From: CAZFBR01 sp035353495 [NCBI: uncultured bacterium]
GTDB taxonomy: Bacteria > DAOPZR01
Reading direction: 5' to 3'
DNA length: 19,181 nucleotides
NCBI GenBank assembly: GCA_964517215.1
Contig: CAZFBR010000026.1
Coordinates: 1-19,181, forward strand
The stretch's first letter is position 1; the number at the start of each line of letters is the position of its first letter. The notes beneath the pieces are model-generated. The model worked only from the letters and a program-made list of their open reading frames with translations, was not told where the DNA came from and ran no database searches. Both the position numbers and the translations under genes were made by a program. Of the stretch, positions 1-8,470 are shown in pieces.

Positions 1-2
1 TC

Positions 3-614
3 CCTATCTTCGACGCTATTTCCCTCATTGCCGTGACGGTTGCCGACACCGCGCCGGTGCTGGCCCCGCCCGCAGCGGAACTGGCGGCGGCGGTGCGCGC
101 ACGACTGGGTGCTGCGCCGTATGCGGTGTGCCATCCGGGCGGCGGCGTGCGCGCCAACTGGTGGCCGGAGGAACGCTGGCGCGCAATCCTGCAGCGCTGG
201 ACGGCGACGGGGGTGACGGTGGCGGTGATCGGCGGGCCGGAGGAACGCGACCGGGTCGGGCGCATTGCCGACGGTATCAGTGGCGCGCGTCCGCTGGCGG
301 GGGAATTGACCTGGCCGGCAACGGCGGCGCTGCTGGCCGGCGCCGCGGCGTTTGTCGGCAGCGACAGCGGCCCGCTCCATCTGGCCGCCGCGTACCGGCG
401 GCCGCTGGTGGCGCTCTTCGGGCCGGACGACCCGCGCCGGTTCGCCCCGCACACGCCGGGCGCGCAGTACCGGTACCGGGGCGCCGTCTGCTCGCCCTGC
501 CCGCAGGTCGGCACGCGGGTGGCGGCCTGCACGGACAACCGCTGCCTGACCGCAATCACGGTTGACGAGGTCTGGTCGGCCGTCGCTGCTCTCCCTGCCG
601 CGCCGGCACGGTAA
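3..614 (+). CDS. Glycosyltransferase family 9 (heptosyltransferase-like), C-terminal part
   Basis: The reading frame is open to the left window edge, so the true start lies outside; a GTG at 33 is an internal codon of the same frame. The visible part is the C-terminal nucleotide-sugar-binding half of a GT9 enzyme. Diagnostic is the stretch GSDSGPLHLAAA followed by PLVALFGPDDP and then a cysteine-containing tail (CSPCPQVG, then C..NRCL..I), as in ADP-heptose:LPS heptosyltransferases. The family transfers heptose or related sugars to the lipopolysaccharide core at the inner face of the cytoplasmic membrane. The acceptor cannot be told from the fragment. It ends with TAA 255 bases before dnaE. 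Confidence 0.85.
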   Translation, partial: PIFDAISLIAVTVADTAPVLAPPAAELAAAVRARLGAAPYAVCHPGGGVRANWWPEERWRAILQRWTATGVTVAVIGGPEERDRVGRIADGISGARPLAGELTWPATAALLAGAAAFVGSDSGPLHLAAAYRRPLVALFGPDDPRRFAPHTPGAQYRYRGAVCSPCPQVGTRVAACTDNRCLTAITVDEVWSAVAALPAAPAR

Positions 615-869
615 CCGCTGCCCGTTCGGGCGGCCACAGCAAGGCAAACGGATTATTCGCTGGCAGCGTGCGGCGGACCGGGTGCGATTGCGGCACGGCA
701 TCCGGGTGCGGCGGTGCGCGGCGGACGCCGGCGGATTGACCGGTGCCGCCGGGCACTGGCGACCGCTGCGGGCCGGGTCGCAGCCCGCGCCGCGGGGGTG
801 CGCAGCGGCGGGACGGGCGGCTGGCAACCGCCTTGCCGCCTGCCGGCAAATGTAGTAAGGTATCCGCCT
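615..869. other. Intergenic region between GT9 gene and dnaE
   Basis: This is a GC-rich gap of 255 bases with no convincing coding frame on either strand. A short inverted repeat, GCCCG-TT-CGGGC at 620-631, sits just after the upstream stop but has no T-tract, so it is at most a weak terminator. The dnaE promoter candidate lies at its right end. I see nothing else recognisable. Confidence 0.5.
833..861 (+). promoter_or_regulatory. Candidate sigma-70-type promoter for dnaE
   Basis: TTGCCG (833-838) and TAAGGT (856-861) are separated by exactly 17 bases. Both match the consensus only partly (4/6 and about 3/6). The -10 ends eight bases before the dnaE ATG, so a transcript from here would have almost no leader. 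The TAAGG within it could instead act as a ribosome binding site about nine bases upstream of the ATG. Confidence 0.35.
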
Positions 870-3800
870 ATGAGCCAGTTCGTCCATCTGCATGTCCACT
901 CGGAATATTCGATGCTCGACGGACTCTGCCGGGTCGGGTCGCTGTCGGACAAGGAATGCCCGCTGCTCGACCGGGTGCAGGAACTGGGCATGCGCGCCGT
1001 TGCCCTGACCGACCACGGCAACATGCACGCCACGCTGGCGTTCTACCACAAGGCGCTCGACCGCGGCCTGAATCCCGTGCTCGGCTGCGAGATGTATGTC
1101 GCGCCGGCCAGCCGGTTCGACAAGCAGGCGAAGCGCGGCGAGGAGACCGCCTACCATCTGGTGCTGCTGGCGGCGACGGTGGCGGGCTACCGCCATCTGG
1201 TCAAGCTGGTGTCGCGCGGCTGGCTGGAGGGCTTCTACCACAAGCCGCGGGTGGACAAGGAACTGCTGCGCGAATTCTCCGGCGGCCTGATCGCGCTCTC
1301 CGCCTGCCTCGGCGGCGAAATCCCGCAGCTGCTGCTGGCGGGGCGGGACGACGAGGCGGAGCAGGTTGCCCGCGACTATCAGGACATCTTCGGCTCGGGC
1401 AATTTCTATCTCGAAATGATGGACAACGGGCTGAATGAGCAGAAGCTGGTCAACGCCAAACTGCTCGATCTGGCGCGCGTCACGGGCATTCCCGTGGTGG
1501 CGACCGGCGACGCGCATTACCTGCGGGCCGAGGATGCGGAGCTGCAGCAGGTGGGCCTGTGCATCAGCATGGCCAAGCAGCTTACCGACGAGGACCGCCT
1601 GCAGTTTGCGGGCGACTTCCACCTGCGCAGCGGCGCGGAGATGGCGGAGCTGTTCCGACATTGCCCCGAGGCGCTGACCAATACCGTGCACATTGCGGAG
1701 CGCTGCCAGGTGCGGTTCGACAGCGGCCGGACGCAGCTGCCGGCATTTCCGCTCCCTGCGGGCGTTCCCGACGCCATGGCGTATGTCCGGCAGCTGTGCG
1801 AGGCGGCCCTGGCGCAGCGCTATCCGCAGGATGCCGCGCCCGCCCGGGAGCAGCTGGCGCACGAACTGGCGATCATCGCGAAGACCGGGTTCGGCGATTA
1901 CTTCCTCATCGTCTGGGATTTCATCCGCCATGCGCGGGAGCAGGGGATTGTCGTCGGGCCGGGCCGCGGCTCGGCGGTGGGGAGCATCGTCGCCTACCTG
2001 CTGGGGATCACCGACTGCGATCCGCTGGCGCACAAGCTGCTGTTCGAGCGGTTCCTCAATCCCGAACGCGTGACCATGCCCGATATCGACACCGATTTCG
2101 AGGACGGGCGCCGCGACGAGGTGATCCGCTACGTGGTCGAACGCTACGGGCAGGAGCGGGTGGCGCAGATCGGGACACTCTCCATCCTCAAGGCCAAGGC
2201 CGCGCTGCGCGATGTGGGGCGGGTGCTGGCCATCCCCGTTGCGCGGATCAATGAAATCGCCAAGCTGATCCCCAACGAGCTGGGGATCACCATGGGCGAG
2301 GCGATCAGCCGGGTGCCGGAGCTGGCGGAGATCGCGCATCGCGGCGAACCGCAGGAGCGGAAGCTGATCGAGTTCGCGCGGCGGTTCGAGGGTTTGTGCC
2401 GGCACAGCTCGACGCATGCCTCGGCGGTGGTGATCGGGCGCGAACCGCTCGAGGAAGTGACGCCGCTGATGCAGGCCGGCGACGGCGACGATGCCGTGCG
2501 CATGACGCAGTTCGACATGAAATCCATCGAGAAGCAGGGGCTGCTCAAGATGGACTTCCTCGGACTGAAGACGCTGACCATCCTGCGCGAATGCCGGCGC
2601 ATGCTGCTCGAGCAGGGGGTGGCGGTTCCCGAACTGCGCGACATCCCGCTTGACGACCGGGCCACGTTCGACCTCATCGGCAGCGGGCGGAGTGCGGGCA
2701 TTTTCCAGCTGGAGGCGGACTGGGTGCGGCCCATGCTGGTCAAGCTGCAGCCGCACTGCTTTGCGGATATCGTCGCGTTTATCGCCCTGCAGCGCCCGGG
2801 TCCGCTGCAGAGCGGGATGGCGGACGACTTCATGCGCCGCCATCACGGCGAGGTGGCGGTCGATTATCCGCACCCGAAACTGAAACCGATCCTCGAAGAG
2901 ACCTACGGGGTCATTGTTTATCAGGAGCAGGTGATGCAGATCGCCGCGGTCATGGCGGGCTACACGCTCGGCCAGGCCGACCTGCTGCGCCGGGCCATGG
3001 CCAAGAAGTCGGCCAAGGCGATGGCGGAGCAGCAGGCGGCGTTTGTCGGGAGCATGGTCAAGCGCCATTACGCGCGCGAACTGGCGGACCGGCTCTTCCT
3101 GCTCATTGAGAAATTCGCCGAATACGGGTTCAACAAGTCGCACAGCGTCGCCTACGGCGTGCTGACCTACCAGACCGCGTGGTTCAAGGCGCATTATCCG
3201 CACGCGTTCATGGCGGCGCAGATGAGCGCGAACCTCGACGACATGGCCAAGGTCGCGGGCTATGTCGCCGACTGCCGCGAGCAGGGGCTGACGGTCAGGC
3301 CGCCGGCGATCAACAGCGGGCGGGCGGCGTTTACCCTCGAGGACCAGGCCATCCGTTTCGGACTGGCGGCGATCAAGAATGTCGGGACCGGCCTGGTGGA
3401 TGCGATTATTGCCGAACGGGAAAAGGACGGGCCGTTTACCGACCTGTTTGACTTCTGCCGGCGGACCGCCCACCTGAACGTCAACCGCCGCACGCTCGAG
3501 GTGCTGATCAAGGCCGGGGCCATGGACGGCATGGGCCCGTCGCGGGCGGTCATGCTGGCCGCCTCCGATGATGCGCTGGCGGACGCGGCCCGGATTGCCC
3601 GCGACCGGGAGATGGGCCAGCTCGGCCTGTTCGACGACGATCCGGTGGCGGCGAAGGTGAGCTGGCCGAAGGTCGAGGACTGGCCGGAGTTCGAGACGCT
3701 GACAGGCGAGAAGGAGACGCTGGGCATCTATGTCTCCGGCCATCCGCTGGCGCAGCATGCGGCCCTGATCAGCCAGTTCATCACCTGCCGCATTGCCGAC

Positions 3801-4373
3801 CTGCACGAGGGGATGCTGAACCAGGCGGTGCGGCTGGGCGGCATGATCGAGAAAGTGGAGATTCGCGCGGACAAGAAGGGGAAGCCGTTCGCCTCGTTTA
3901 CGCTCGAAGGGCTGCAGGGCTATGCGGAGATGGTGGCGTTCAGCGAAACCTATGCCGCATACAAGCAGCTGCTTGCCCCGAGTGAAATGGTGATGGTTGA
4001 GGCGCGCCTGCGCCAGTTCCGCAACGAGCGCCCGCAGCTCATGCTGCTGCAGGCGACGCCGCTGGCGCGCGTGCCGGCGGAGTACACGCGCAGCGTCCTG
4101 GTCGAAGTTAACCTCATCGGCCTGCCGCAGGAGGCGCTGCGGGCAATCCAGGCCGCGCTGCGCCTGGCGCCGTCCGCCCCGGCGGCGGCGGGTGTCCGCC
4201 CGGTGCCGGTGGCGCTGGAGATCCGCGCCGACCATGGCAAGCGGTTCCGCATCGCCGCCGGGCGCGAGTTCATGCTGCGCCCGACCGCGGAAGCGGTGGC
4301 GGCGCTGCGGGGGTTGCCCGGGGTGGTGACGGTTGCCCTGCAGCCCAAACCGGTGGACCAGGGTCGCCGCTGA
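870..4373 (+). CDS. dnaE: DNA polymerase III subunit alpha (DnaE)
   Basis: This 1167-residue protein has the usual DnaE1 length and synthesises DNA in the replisome. The start at 870 gives the conserved N-terminus MSQFVHLHVHSEYS; upstream in-frame codons have no family resemblance. Domains in order: PHP domain (about 1-280, with HLHVH, TDHGNMH and GDAHYL motifs); polymerase core with the GPGRGSAVGS loop, catalytic aspartates in PDIDTDF (D405, D407) and KMDFLGLKTLT (D562); the NKSHSVAYG fingers region; a helix-hairpin-helix segment (VGTGLVDAI); the clamp-binding motif QLGLF at 917-921; YVSGHPL; and an OB-fold (around VRLGGMIEKVE). All nine PHP metal ligands expected from proofreading-type DnaE1 proteins appear present. 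It seems to be transcribed alone. Confidence 0.98.
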   Translation: MSQFVHLHVHSEYSMLDGLCRVGSLSDKECPLLDRVQELGMRAVALTDHGNMHATLAFYHKALDRGLNPVLGCEMYVAPASRFDKQAKRGEETAYHLVLLAATVAGYRHLVKLVSRGWLEGFYHKPRVDKELLREFSGGLIALSACLGGEIPQLLLAGRDDEAEQVARDYQDIFGSGNFYLEMMDNGLNEQKLVNAKLLDLARVTGIPVVATGDAHYLRAEDAELQQVGLCISMAKQLTDEDRLQFAGDFHLRSGAEMAELFRHCPEALTNTVHIAERCQVRFDSGRTQLPAFPLPAGVPDAMAYVRQLCEAALAQRYPQDAAPAREQLAHELAIIAKTGFGDYFLIVWDFIRHAREQGIVVGPGRGSAVGSIVAYLLGITDCDPLAHKLLFERFLNPERVTMPDIDTDFEDGRRDEVIRYVVERYGQERVAQIGTLSILKAKAALRDVGRVLAIPVARINEIAKLIPNELGITMGEAISRVPELAEIAHRGEPQERKLIEFARRFEGLCRHSSTHASAVVIGREPLEEVTPLMQAGDGDDAVRMTQFDMKSIEKQGLLKMDFLGLKTLTILRECRRMLLEQGVAVPELRDIPLDDRATFDLIGSGRSAGIFQLEADWVRPMLVKLQPHCFADIVAFIALQRPGPLQSGMADDFMRRHHGEVAVDYPHPKLKPILEETYGVIVYQEQVMQIAAVMAGYTLGQADLLRRAMAKKSAKAMAEQQAAFVGSMVKRHYARELADRLFLLIEKFAEYGFNKSHSVAYGVLTYQTAWFKAHYPHAFMAAQMSANLDDMAKVAGYVADCREQGLTVRPPAINSGRAAFTLEDQAIRFGLAAIKNVGTGLVDAIIAEREKDGPFTDLFDFCRRTAHLNVNRRTLEVLIKAGAMDGMGPSRAVMLAASDDALADAARIARDREMGQLGLFDDDPVAAKVSWPKVEDWPEFETLTGEKETLGIYVSGHPLAQHAALISQFITCRIADLHEGMLNQAVRLGGMIEKVEIRADKKGKPFASFTLEGLQGYAEMVAFSETYAAYKQLLAPSEMVMVEARLRQFRNERPQLMLLQATPLARVPAEYTRSVLVEVNLIGLPQEALRAIQAALRLAPSAPAAAGVRPVPVALEIRADHGKRFRIAAGREFMLRPTAEAVAALRGLPGVVTVALQPKPVDQGRR

Positions 4374-4402
4374 CATGGGCCGCAGCGGGAGAGACGGCTT
4401 CT

Positions 4403-4420
4403 CCGCCGCACCGGCGGTTT
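4403..4420 (+). terminator. Possible weak terminator after dnaE
   Basis: A perfect six-base-pair stem CCGCCG-CAC-CGGCGG is followed by only three T residues, 30 bases after the dnaE stop. It could be a weak intrinsic terminator or a chance hairpin in GC-rich DNA. Confidence 0.25.
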
Positions 4421-4477
4421 GCGCAGGCGTTTGCGCGCTGTCGCGGCTGGCGCAGGACGCCGGGTGAGAGGGTTTCG

Positions 4478-4846
4478 GTGAAGAAAACGGCCTGGTTCAT
4501 CATGCTGGTTGGCGCGCTGCTGGGGGCGGGGTGCGCAACGGCGCTGCTGCTGTTTACCGCGCACGAGCGCAGCGGGACGGTGGCGACGGGACAGCGCTTT
4601 GTGGTGACGGTGCCGTCGAGCGTCGACCAGGCCTATGCCTGGTATTTCGTGCATGGTGACAGCGACCCGGTGGCGCTGCGCGAAACCTGGTACGAGCCGG
4701 GCGAACCCGGGCAGGGATTGTGGTATTTCAGTTTCACCGCGCTGCGTCCGGGCGAATACCGCCTGCCGTTCATCTGCCGGCGGACAGTCGAGCCGCAGGC
4801 GGCGCCGCTGGCCAACCACTATTTCTACCTGACCGTTAGGCCGTAG
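4478..4846 (+). CDS. Membrane-anchored or exported chagasin-like (inhibitor I42-type) protein
   Basis: The 122-residue protein starts at GTG, preceded by GAGAGG at 4466-4471. The N-terminus MKKTAWFIMLVGALLGAGC is a signal peptide or signal anchor; the cysteine after GAG is not in a strict lipobox (a glycine is at -3), so lipidation is doubtful. The rest resembles the chagasin/I42 cysteine-peptidase-inhibitor fold: GQRFVVTVPSS near the start, a Y-W pair in the first loop, a G.G-W-FSFTALRPGEYRLPF strand and a C-R-R loop in place of the usual RPW motif. In that family three loops block papain-like peptidases. The match is by pattern only and the RPW loop differs, so the activity is unproven. It is followed after six bases by the aldo/keto reductase gene. 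Confidence 0.6.
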   Translation: MKKTAWFIMLVGALLGAGCATALLLFTAHERSGTVATGQRFVVTVPSSVDQAYAWYFVHGDSDPVALRETWYEPGEPGQGLWYFSFTALRPGEYRLPFICRRTVEPQAAPLANHYFYLTVRP

Positions 4847-4852
4847 GAGAAA

Positions 4853-5812
4853 ATGAGCATGCGTTACGCGGTGCTGGGCCGGACCGGCATGAGCGTCAGC
4901 GAATACTGTTTCGGCACGCTGCCGATGGGACCGCTGCAGAAGAACGTCAGCATCGCCGACAGTGCGGCGATGATTGTGCATGCGCTGGACCAGGGCGTGA
5001 ACTTCATCGATACCGCGCAGCTCTACCGCACCTATCCCGCCGTGCGCGCCGCGCTCGCGGCGACCGGGGCCAGGCCGGTTATCGCCACCAAGTCGCTGGC
5101 GCGGGACTATGCGGGGATGCAGGCGGCGATCGACGAGGCTCTGGTAGCGCTCGGGGTTGACTGCCTCGATATCGTCCACCTGCACGCGGCGCGGGCGACG
5201 GCTGCCGTGTTCGCGGAACGGGCGGGGGCGCTGCAGTGCCTGATCGACAACCGGGCGCAGGGGAAGATCCGCGCGGCGGGGATCAGTTCACACGCCGTGC
5301 CGGTGATCCGCGCCGCCGCCGACCATCCCGAAATCGATGTGGTCTTCCCGCTCTACAACTGCGCCGGGCTGGGCATTCTCGCGGGAACGCTCGCGGAGAT
5401 GCGGCTGGCAATCGACGCCTGCGTGGCGGCGGACAAGGGCGTCTACCTGATGAAGGCGCTGGGGGGCGGGCGGCTGATCGACCGCTATCGCGAGGCGATG
5501 GATTTCTGCCGCGGGATCCCGGGCGTGGCGTCGCTGGCGGTGGGGACGGTCTCCCTGGCCGAACTGGAATTCAATCTCGCCTGGTTTGCCGGCACCCTGC
5601 CGCCGGACGCGACCTTCCCGGAACTGGCGGCATGGCACAAGCAGTTCCGCGTGGTGGAATTCCTGTGCAACAACTGCGGGACCTGCCGGTCGGCCTGCGC
5701 CAGCCGGGCCATCAGCGAGCAGCAGGGCAAAGCAAATATCAACCAGGAGCAATGCGTCCAATGCGGCTATTGTGTCAGTTCCTGCCCGCAGTTTGCCATT
5801 CGGGTATTATGA
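4853..5812 (+). CDS. Aldo/keto reductase with C-terminal two-cluster ferredoxin domain
   Basis: This 319-residue protein combines an aldo/keto reductase barrel (about 1-265) with a dicluster 4Fe-4S tail. The AKR tetrad is visible: D53 and Y58 in FIDTAQLY, K80 in IATKS and H111 in DIVHLH. The tail carries C272-C275-C278-C282 and C301-C304-C307-C311; the second cluster ends in CP as usual, the first lacks that proline. Such fusions are widespread in anaerobes as putative oxidoreductases; the substrate is unknown. The tail suggests electron exchange with ferredoxin rather than only NAD(P)H. The ribosome binding site TAGGAGA overlaps the upstream stop codon, and the stop codon overlaps the next start (ATGA), pointing to one transcript. 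Confidence 0.93.
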   Translation: MSMRYAVLGRTGMSVSEYCFGTLPMGPLQKNVSIADSAAMIVHALDQGVNFIDTAQLYRTYPAVRAALAATGARPVIATKSLARDYAGMQAAIDEALVALGVDCLDIVHLHAARATAAVFAERAGALQCLIDNRAQGKIRAAGISSHAVPVIRAAADHPEIDVVFPLYNCAGLGILAGTLAEMRLAIDACVAADKGVYLMKALGGGRLIDRYREAMDFCRGIPGVASLAVGTVSLAELEFNLAWFAGTLPPDATFPELAAWHKQFRVVEFLCNNCGTCRSACASRAISEQQGKANINQEQCVQCGYCVSSCPQFAIRVL

Positions 5813-6372
5813 AGATCATCATGCTGGCGGGGCTGGCCGTCGTGCTGGCGGTGTGCGGCTGCCAGCCGGCGGCGGTGGCGCCGCCGCCGGCGACCGCAGA
5901 TACCGCTGCGGTCCCGGTGCCGACGGTTGCGCTGACGGTGCCGGCATTACCGCCGGCCGCAACGACGCCGGCGGCAGCTGCGCCCGCGCCGGTGGCGGGA
6001 ACTGCCGACCCGGCAGCACATGCGGTGCCGCCCGCCGTGCCGGAGGCGGCAACCGCGTCAGTACCGGCGGTCGCGGCAGCGTCGGTTGACGACCGCACGA
6101 CGGATACGGGCAAGGCGCGGACGGCGATGCAGCAGTATCGCGGCGGGTATGCCCATGACGGCAATTTCCGCGTCGAGAACGTGCAGGTGCGCGGCGCGCG
6201 TGCGGTGGGGACCTGGCTGGCGCTGACCCCGCGCGGCGTCGTTGATGCGTCGCGACCGGTGCGGACCTTTGTCGCGGTCAAGGCGAACGGGCGCTGGACG
6301 GTGTATGCGCTCGGCGCGGACATCATCGACCCGTGGGCGGAACCGGTCTCCCGCATCTTCGGTGACGCGTAG
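5809..6372 (+). CDS. Putative lipoprotein of unknown function
   Basis: The start ATG overlaps the reductase stop in ATGA, indicating translational coupling. The 187-residue product begins with a lipoprotein-like signal, MKIIMLAGLAVVLAVCGC, with C18 as the probable lipidated residue (VCGC is an acceptable but not ideal lipobox). Residues about 20-95 are a low-complexity linker of alanine, proline, valine and threonine. A small folded domain of about 90 residues follows, with alternating strands (FRVENVQVRGARAVGTWLAL, then RTFVAVKANGRWTVYALGADII) that suggest a beta-rich domain. I do not recognise a family. The linker would hold the domain away from the membrane, but which membrane is not clear. 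Confidence 0.75.
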   Translation: MKIIMLAGLAVVLAVCGCQPAAVAPPPATADTAAVPVPTVALTVPALPPAATTPAAAAPAPVAGTADPAAHAVPPAVPEAATASVPAVAAASVDDRTTDTGKARTAMQQYRGGYAHDGNFRVENVQVRGARAVGTWLALTPRGVVDASRPVRTFVAVKANGRWTVYALGADIIDPWAEPVSRIFGDA

Positions 6373-6379
6373 CGCCGGT

Positions 6380-7096
6380 ATGCACCCCGACCAGCGGAAG
6401 AAAATCTACCGCGACCAGGCGGACGCCTATCACCGGCTGATCCTGCGCGAGGACTGGCAGGGCAACCTGCCGCGCGCGCTGCGGTCGCTGGCGGACTGGT
6501 CCGGCAAGGCGGTGCTCGATCTTGGCACCGGGACGGGGCGGCTGCCGCTGCTGCTGCGGGAGACCGCGCGGGCGGTGTTCGGCTGCGACGCCGCGGTGCC
6601 GATGCTGCGCGTGGCGCAGGCAGCGGTATCGGAGGCGCATTTCGCGGCGGCGGACCATGGCGCGCTGCCGTTCGCCGCCGCGAGCGTCGACTGCCTTACC
6701 GCCGGCTGGAGTGTCTGCCATGCGGTGAAGTGGCAGTGGGCGCGGCGCGCGGCGGTGCTGGCCGGCATCATCGGCGAAGCGCGGCGCGTGCTGCGCCCCG
6801 GCGGGACGCTGGTCATCATCGAGACGCTCGGCACGGGGCTGGCCGAACCGCAGCCGCCGGACGACAAGCTGGCGGAGTATTACCGTATGCTGGAAGAGGA
6901 GCACGGCTGCCGGCGCACGGTTGTTCGCACCGATTACCGGTTCGCGGATGGCGCGGAGGCGGACGAGCTGCTCGGCATGTTCTTCGGCGCGGAACGCACG
7001 GCGGCGATGTACGCTGCCGGCACCGCGGTCGCACGCGACGGCGCGGTGTTCGTCACCGAGTGGACCGGCTTGTGGCTGGTGCCGGGAAACGCGTGA
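6380..7096 (+). CDS. Class I SAM-dependent methyltransferase
   Basis: The 238-residue protein begins MHPDQRKKIYRDQADAYHRL and shows the Rossmann-type motifs in order: motif I LDLGTGTGR at 46-54, an acidic turn in FGCDAAVPML, a DHGALPFAAASVD motif typical of Methyltransf_11-type enzymes, and LRPGGTLVIIETLG after the central strand. It probably methylates a small molecule; the substrate cannot be told. The ATG at 6380 lies seven bases after the lipoprotein stop and has no clear ribosome binding site, so translation may be coupled. The frame is open further upstream but overlaps the lipoprotein gene. Its TGA directly abuts the stop of the opposing gene. Confidence 0.88.
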   Translation: MHPDQRKKIYRDQADAYHRLILREDWQGNLPRALRSLADWSGKAVLDLGTGTGRLPLLLRETARAVFGCDAAVPMLRVAQAAVSEAHFAAADHGALPFAAASVDCLTAGWSVCHAVKWQWARRAAVLAGIIGEARRVLRPGGTLVIIETLGTGLAEPQPPDDKLAEYYRMLEEEHGCRRTVVRTDYRFADGAEADELLGMFFGAERTAAMYAAGTAVARDGAVFVTEWTGLWLVPGNA

Positions 7097-8278
7097 TCAG
7101 CTGAGTCGGGCGAGCAGTTCGGCGGCGCGGGGATCGCCGGGATATGCGGCCAGCATCGCGGCGGCGGTCCGGCGCGCCATGGCGCCGTTGCCGGCACGAA
7201 TATAGCGCAGGGCGAGCGCATAGCGCAGGTCGGCATTCTCGTCGAGCGCCAGCAGTTTCACGGAAAAATAGATTTCGCGGCGGGGATCGCCCGACGCGGC
7301 GCAGAGCTGCAGGCCGTGGCGGTACAGGTCGGGCTCGGCGGGGAGCAGCGGCAGCGCGCGCTCGAGCCATTGCCAGGCGGCGGAATGATCGCCCAGCACC
7401 AGCTCGCATTTGCTGAGGTTGAGATAGACCTCGCCGCGCAATACCGGTGTCGGCAGCTGCTCGGCGGCCGCGGCGGCGGCGCGGAAATGGCCGCGGGCGC
7501 GGGCGGGATCCTGCCGCCGGACGGCATAAAACGAGCCCAGCCGCGAATCGACCCCGGCGGTGTGCGGCGGCCGGCTGAGTGCCAGCGCGCGTGTGAGCGC
7601 CTGCTCCTCGTCGTCGTACCGCTCCTGTTTGTCATACTCCACCGCGAGCAGCACCTGCAGCATATAATCAGCCGGCGTGGCGCTGGCCAGCTTGTTGAGC
7701 GCGGCCTCGTAGCGGCGGCTCTTGGCCAGGTAGTTTTCGCCCGGCAGAAAACCGTAATGCTCGATCGGCCACGGCGCCCGGACGATGCGTCCGCCCGCGG
7801 CGATAATGGAATCATCGACGCTTTCGTGGATGCTGCGGGCAAAGGCAAACCCGCGGCGGTTGCGGAAGAACCGCAAGACCTCGTCGGGCCAGGCGGCGAG
7901 CGTGCCGCCCGGCTCGGCATGGTTGACGCGGTCGAAATAGACGCCGGCAACATCAGCGGGGAGCGAAGCCACCCACGCGCGCCAGGCGGCGGGCGACGGG
8001 ATGGTCAGCACCTCATCGGCATCAAGCACCAGAATCCAGTCGCCGGTGGCGGGCGCGAGCGAGGCGTTGCGCGCGTCACTGAAATCGTTCACCCACGCGC
8101 AGGAGGATACCGTGGCGCCGGCGGCGCGGGCGATGGCGATGGTGGCATCGGTGGAACCGGTATCGGTGATGAACATGCCGTCCACGAGCGGCCCGGCCTG
8201 CGCGAGGCAGCGGGGCAGGCAGGCCGCCTCGTTCCTGACGATCATGCACAGGGAAATGGTGTTGCCGGCAGTTTGCAT
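7097..8278 (-). CDS. Glycosyltransferase family 2 with C-terminal TPR-like repeats
   Basis: The 393-residue protein opens with ISLCMIVRNEAACLPRCL, typical of the GT2 group with a repeat-containing C-terminus. The GT-A fold follows with ITDTGSTDAT, NDFSDARN and the metal-binding motif LDADEV (D86, D88), then FRN and HES-like acceptor-region motifs. From about residue 190 onward the sequence is alanine-rich and helical with TPR-like periodicity (YLNLSKCELVLGDHSAAWQWLERAL and similar). It probably adds a sugar to an envelope glycan or protein. I chose the ATG at 8278 because the frame's earlier start at 8311 lies upstream of a good extended -10 element; from that promoter the mRNA would begin at this ATG. 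Confidence 0.92.
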   Translation of the reverse strand: MQTAGNTISLCMIVRNEAACLPRCLAQAGPLVDGMFITDTGSTDATIAIARAAGATVSSCAWVNDFSDARNASLAPATGDWILVLDADEVLTIPSPAAWRAWVASLPADVAGVYFDRVNHAEPGGTLAAWPDEVLRFFRNRRGFAFARSIHESVDDSIIAAGGRIVRAPWPIEHYGFLPGENYLAKSRRYEAALNKLASATPADYMLQVLLAVEYDKQERYDDEEQALTRALALSRPPHTAGVDSRLGSFYAVRRQDPARARGHFRAAAAAAEQLPTPVLRGEVYLNLSKCELVLGDHSAAWQWLERALPLLPAEPDLYRHGLQLCAASGDPRREIYFSVKLLALDENADLRYALALRYIRAGNGAMARRTAAAMLAAYPGDPRAAELLARLS

Positions 8279-8284
8279 AGCGGG

Positions 8285-8293
8285 AGTATAGCA
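8285..8293 (-). promoter_or_regulatory. Extended -10 promoter of the GT2 gene
   Basis: On the minus strand the sequence reads TGCTATACT, an extended -10 element. Six bases separate it from the ATG, so the expected transcription start is the A of the start codon. No good -35 is seen, as is usual with extended -10 promoters. Confidence 0.55.
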
Positions 8294-8322
8294 TACCGGC
8301 GCAGCGGCCAAACACCCCCGGT

Positions 8323-8442
8323 CAAACAGGAGGCAGATACAAGATATATTTCAATCGCTATTTCTACAAGTACACGTCGCCACGCCCCTTGGAGGAGATT
8401 GAGGCCGAGATCAAGGCACTTGAGATCGAGATCGTGACGTGA
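8323..8442 (+). pseudogene. hsdM-like remnant: C-terminal end of a type I DNA methyltransferase subunit
   Basis: An open frame without a start reads YKIYFNRYFYKYTSPRPLE and then EEIEAEIKALEIEIVT before TGA. I recognise this as the tail typical of type I restriction-modification M subunits, where FNRYFY.Y..PRPLEEIEA precedes a final helix. Only about 40 residues of a protein of several hundred remain, so the gene has been truncated by a deletion whose left edge lies roughly between 8296 and 8330, next to the GT2 promoter. The base composition is less GC-rich than the flanks. The assignment gains support from an hsdS fragment in the same orientation at 9476-9895. The exact junction cannot be placed. 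Confidence 0.6.
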
Positions 8443-8470
8443 CTCCGTGAGACCACGAGCTGAAGGATCA

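Noticed and set aside
714-869. A longer dnaE with 52 extra N-terminal residues
   Set aside because: The extension is low-complexity arginine/glycine-rich sequence typical of chance open frames in GC-rich DNA, it covers the promoter candidate, and family homology begins exactly at the ATG at 870.
8278-8311. An upstream start at 8311 for the GT2 gene
   Set aside because: It would place the extended -10 TGCTATACT inside the coding sequence and add 11 residues without similarity to the GT2 opening.
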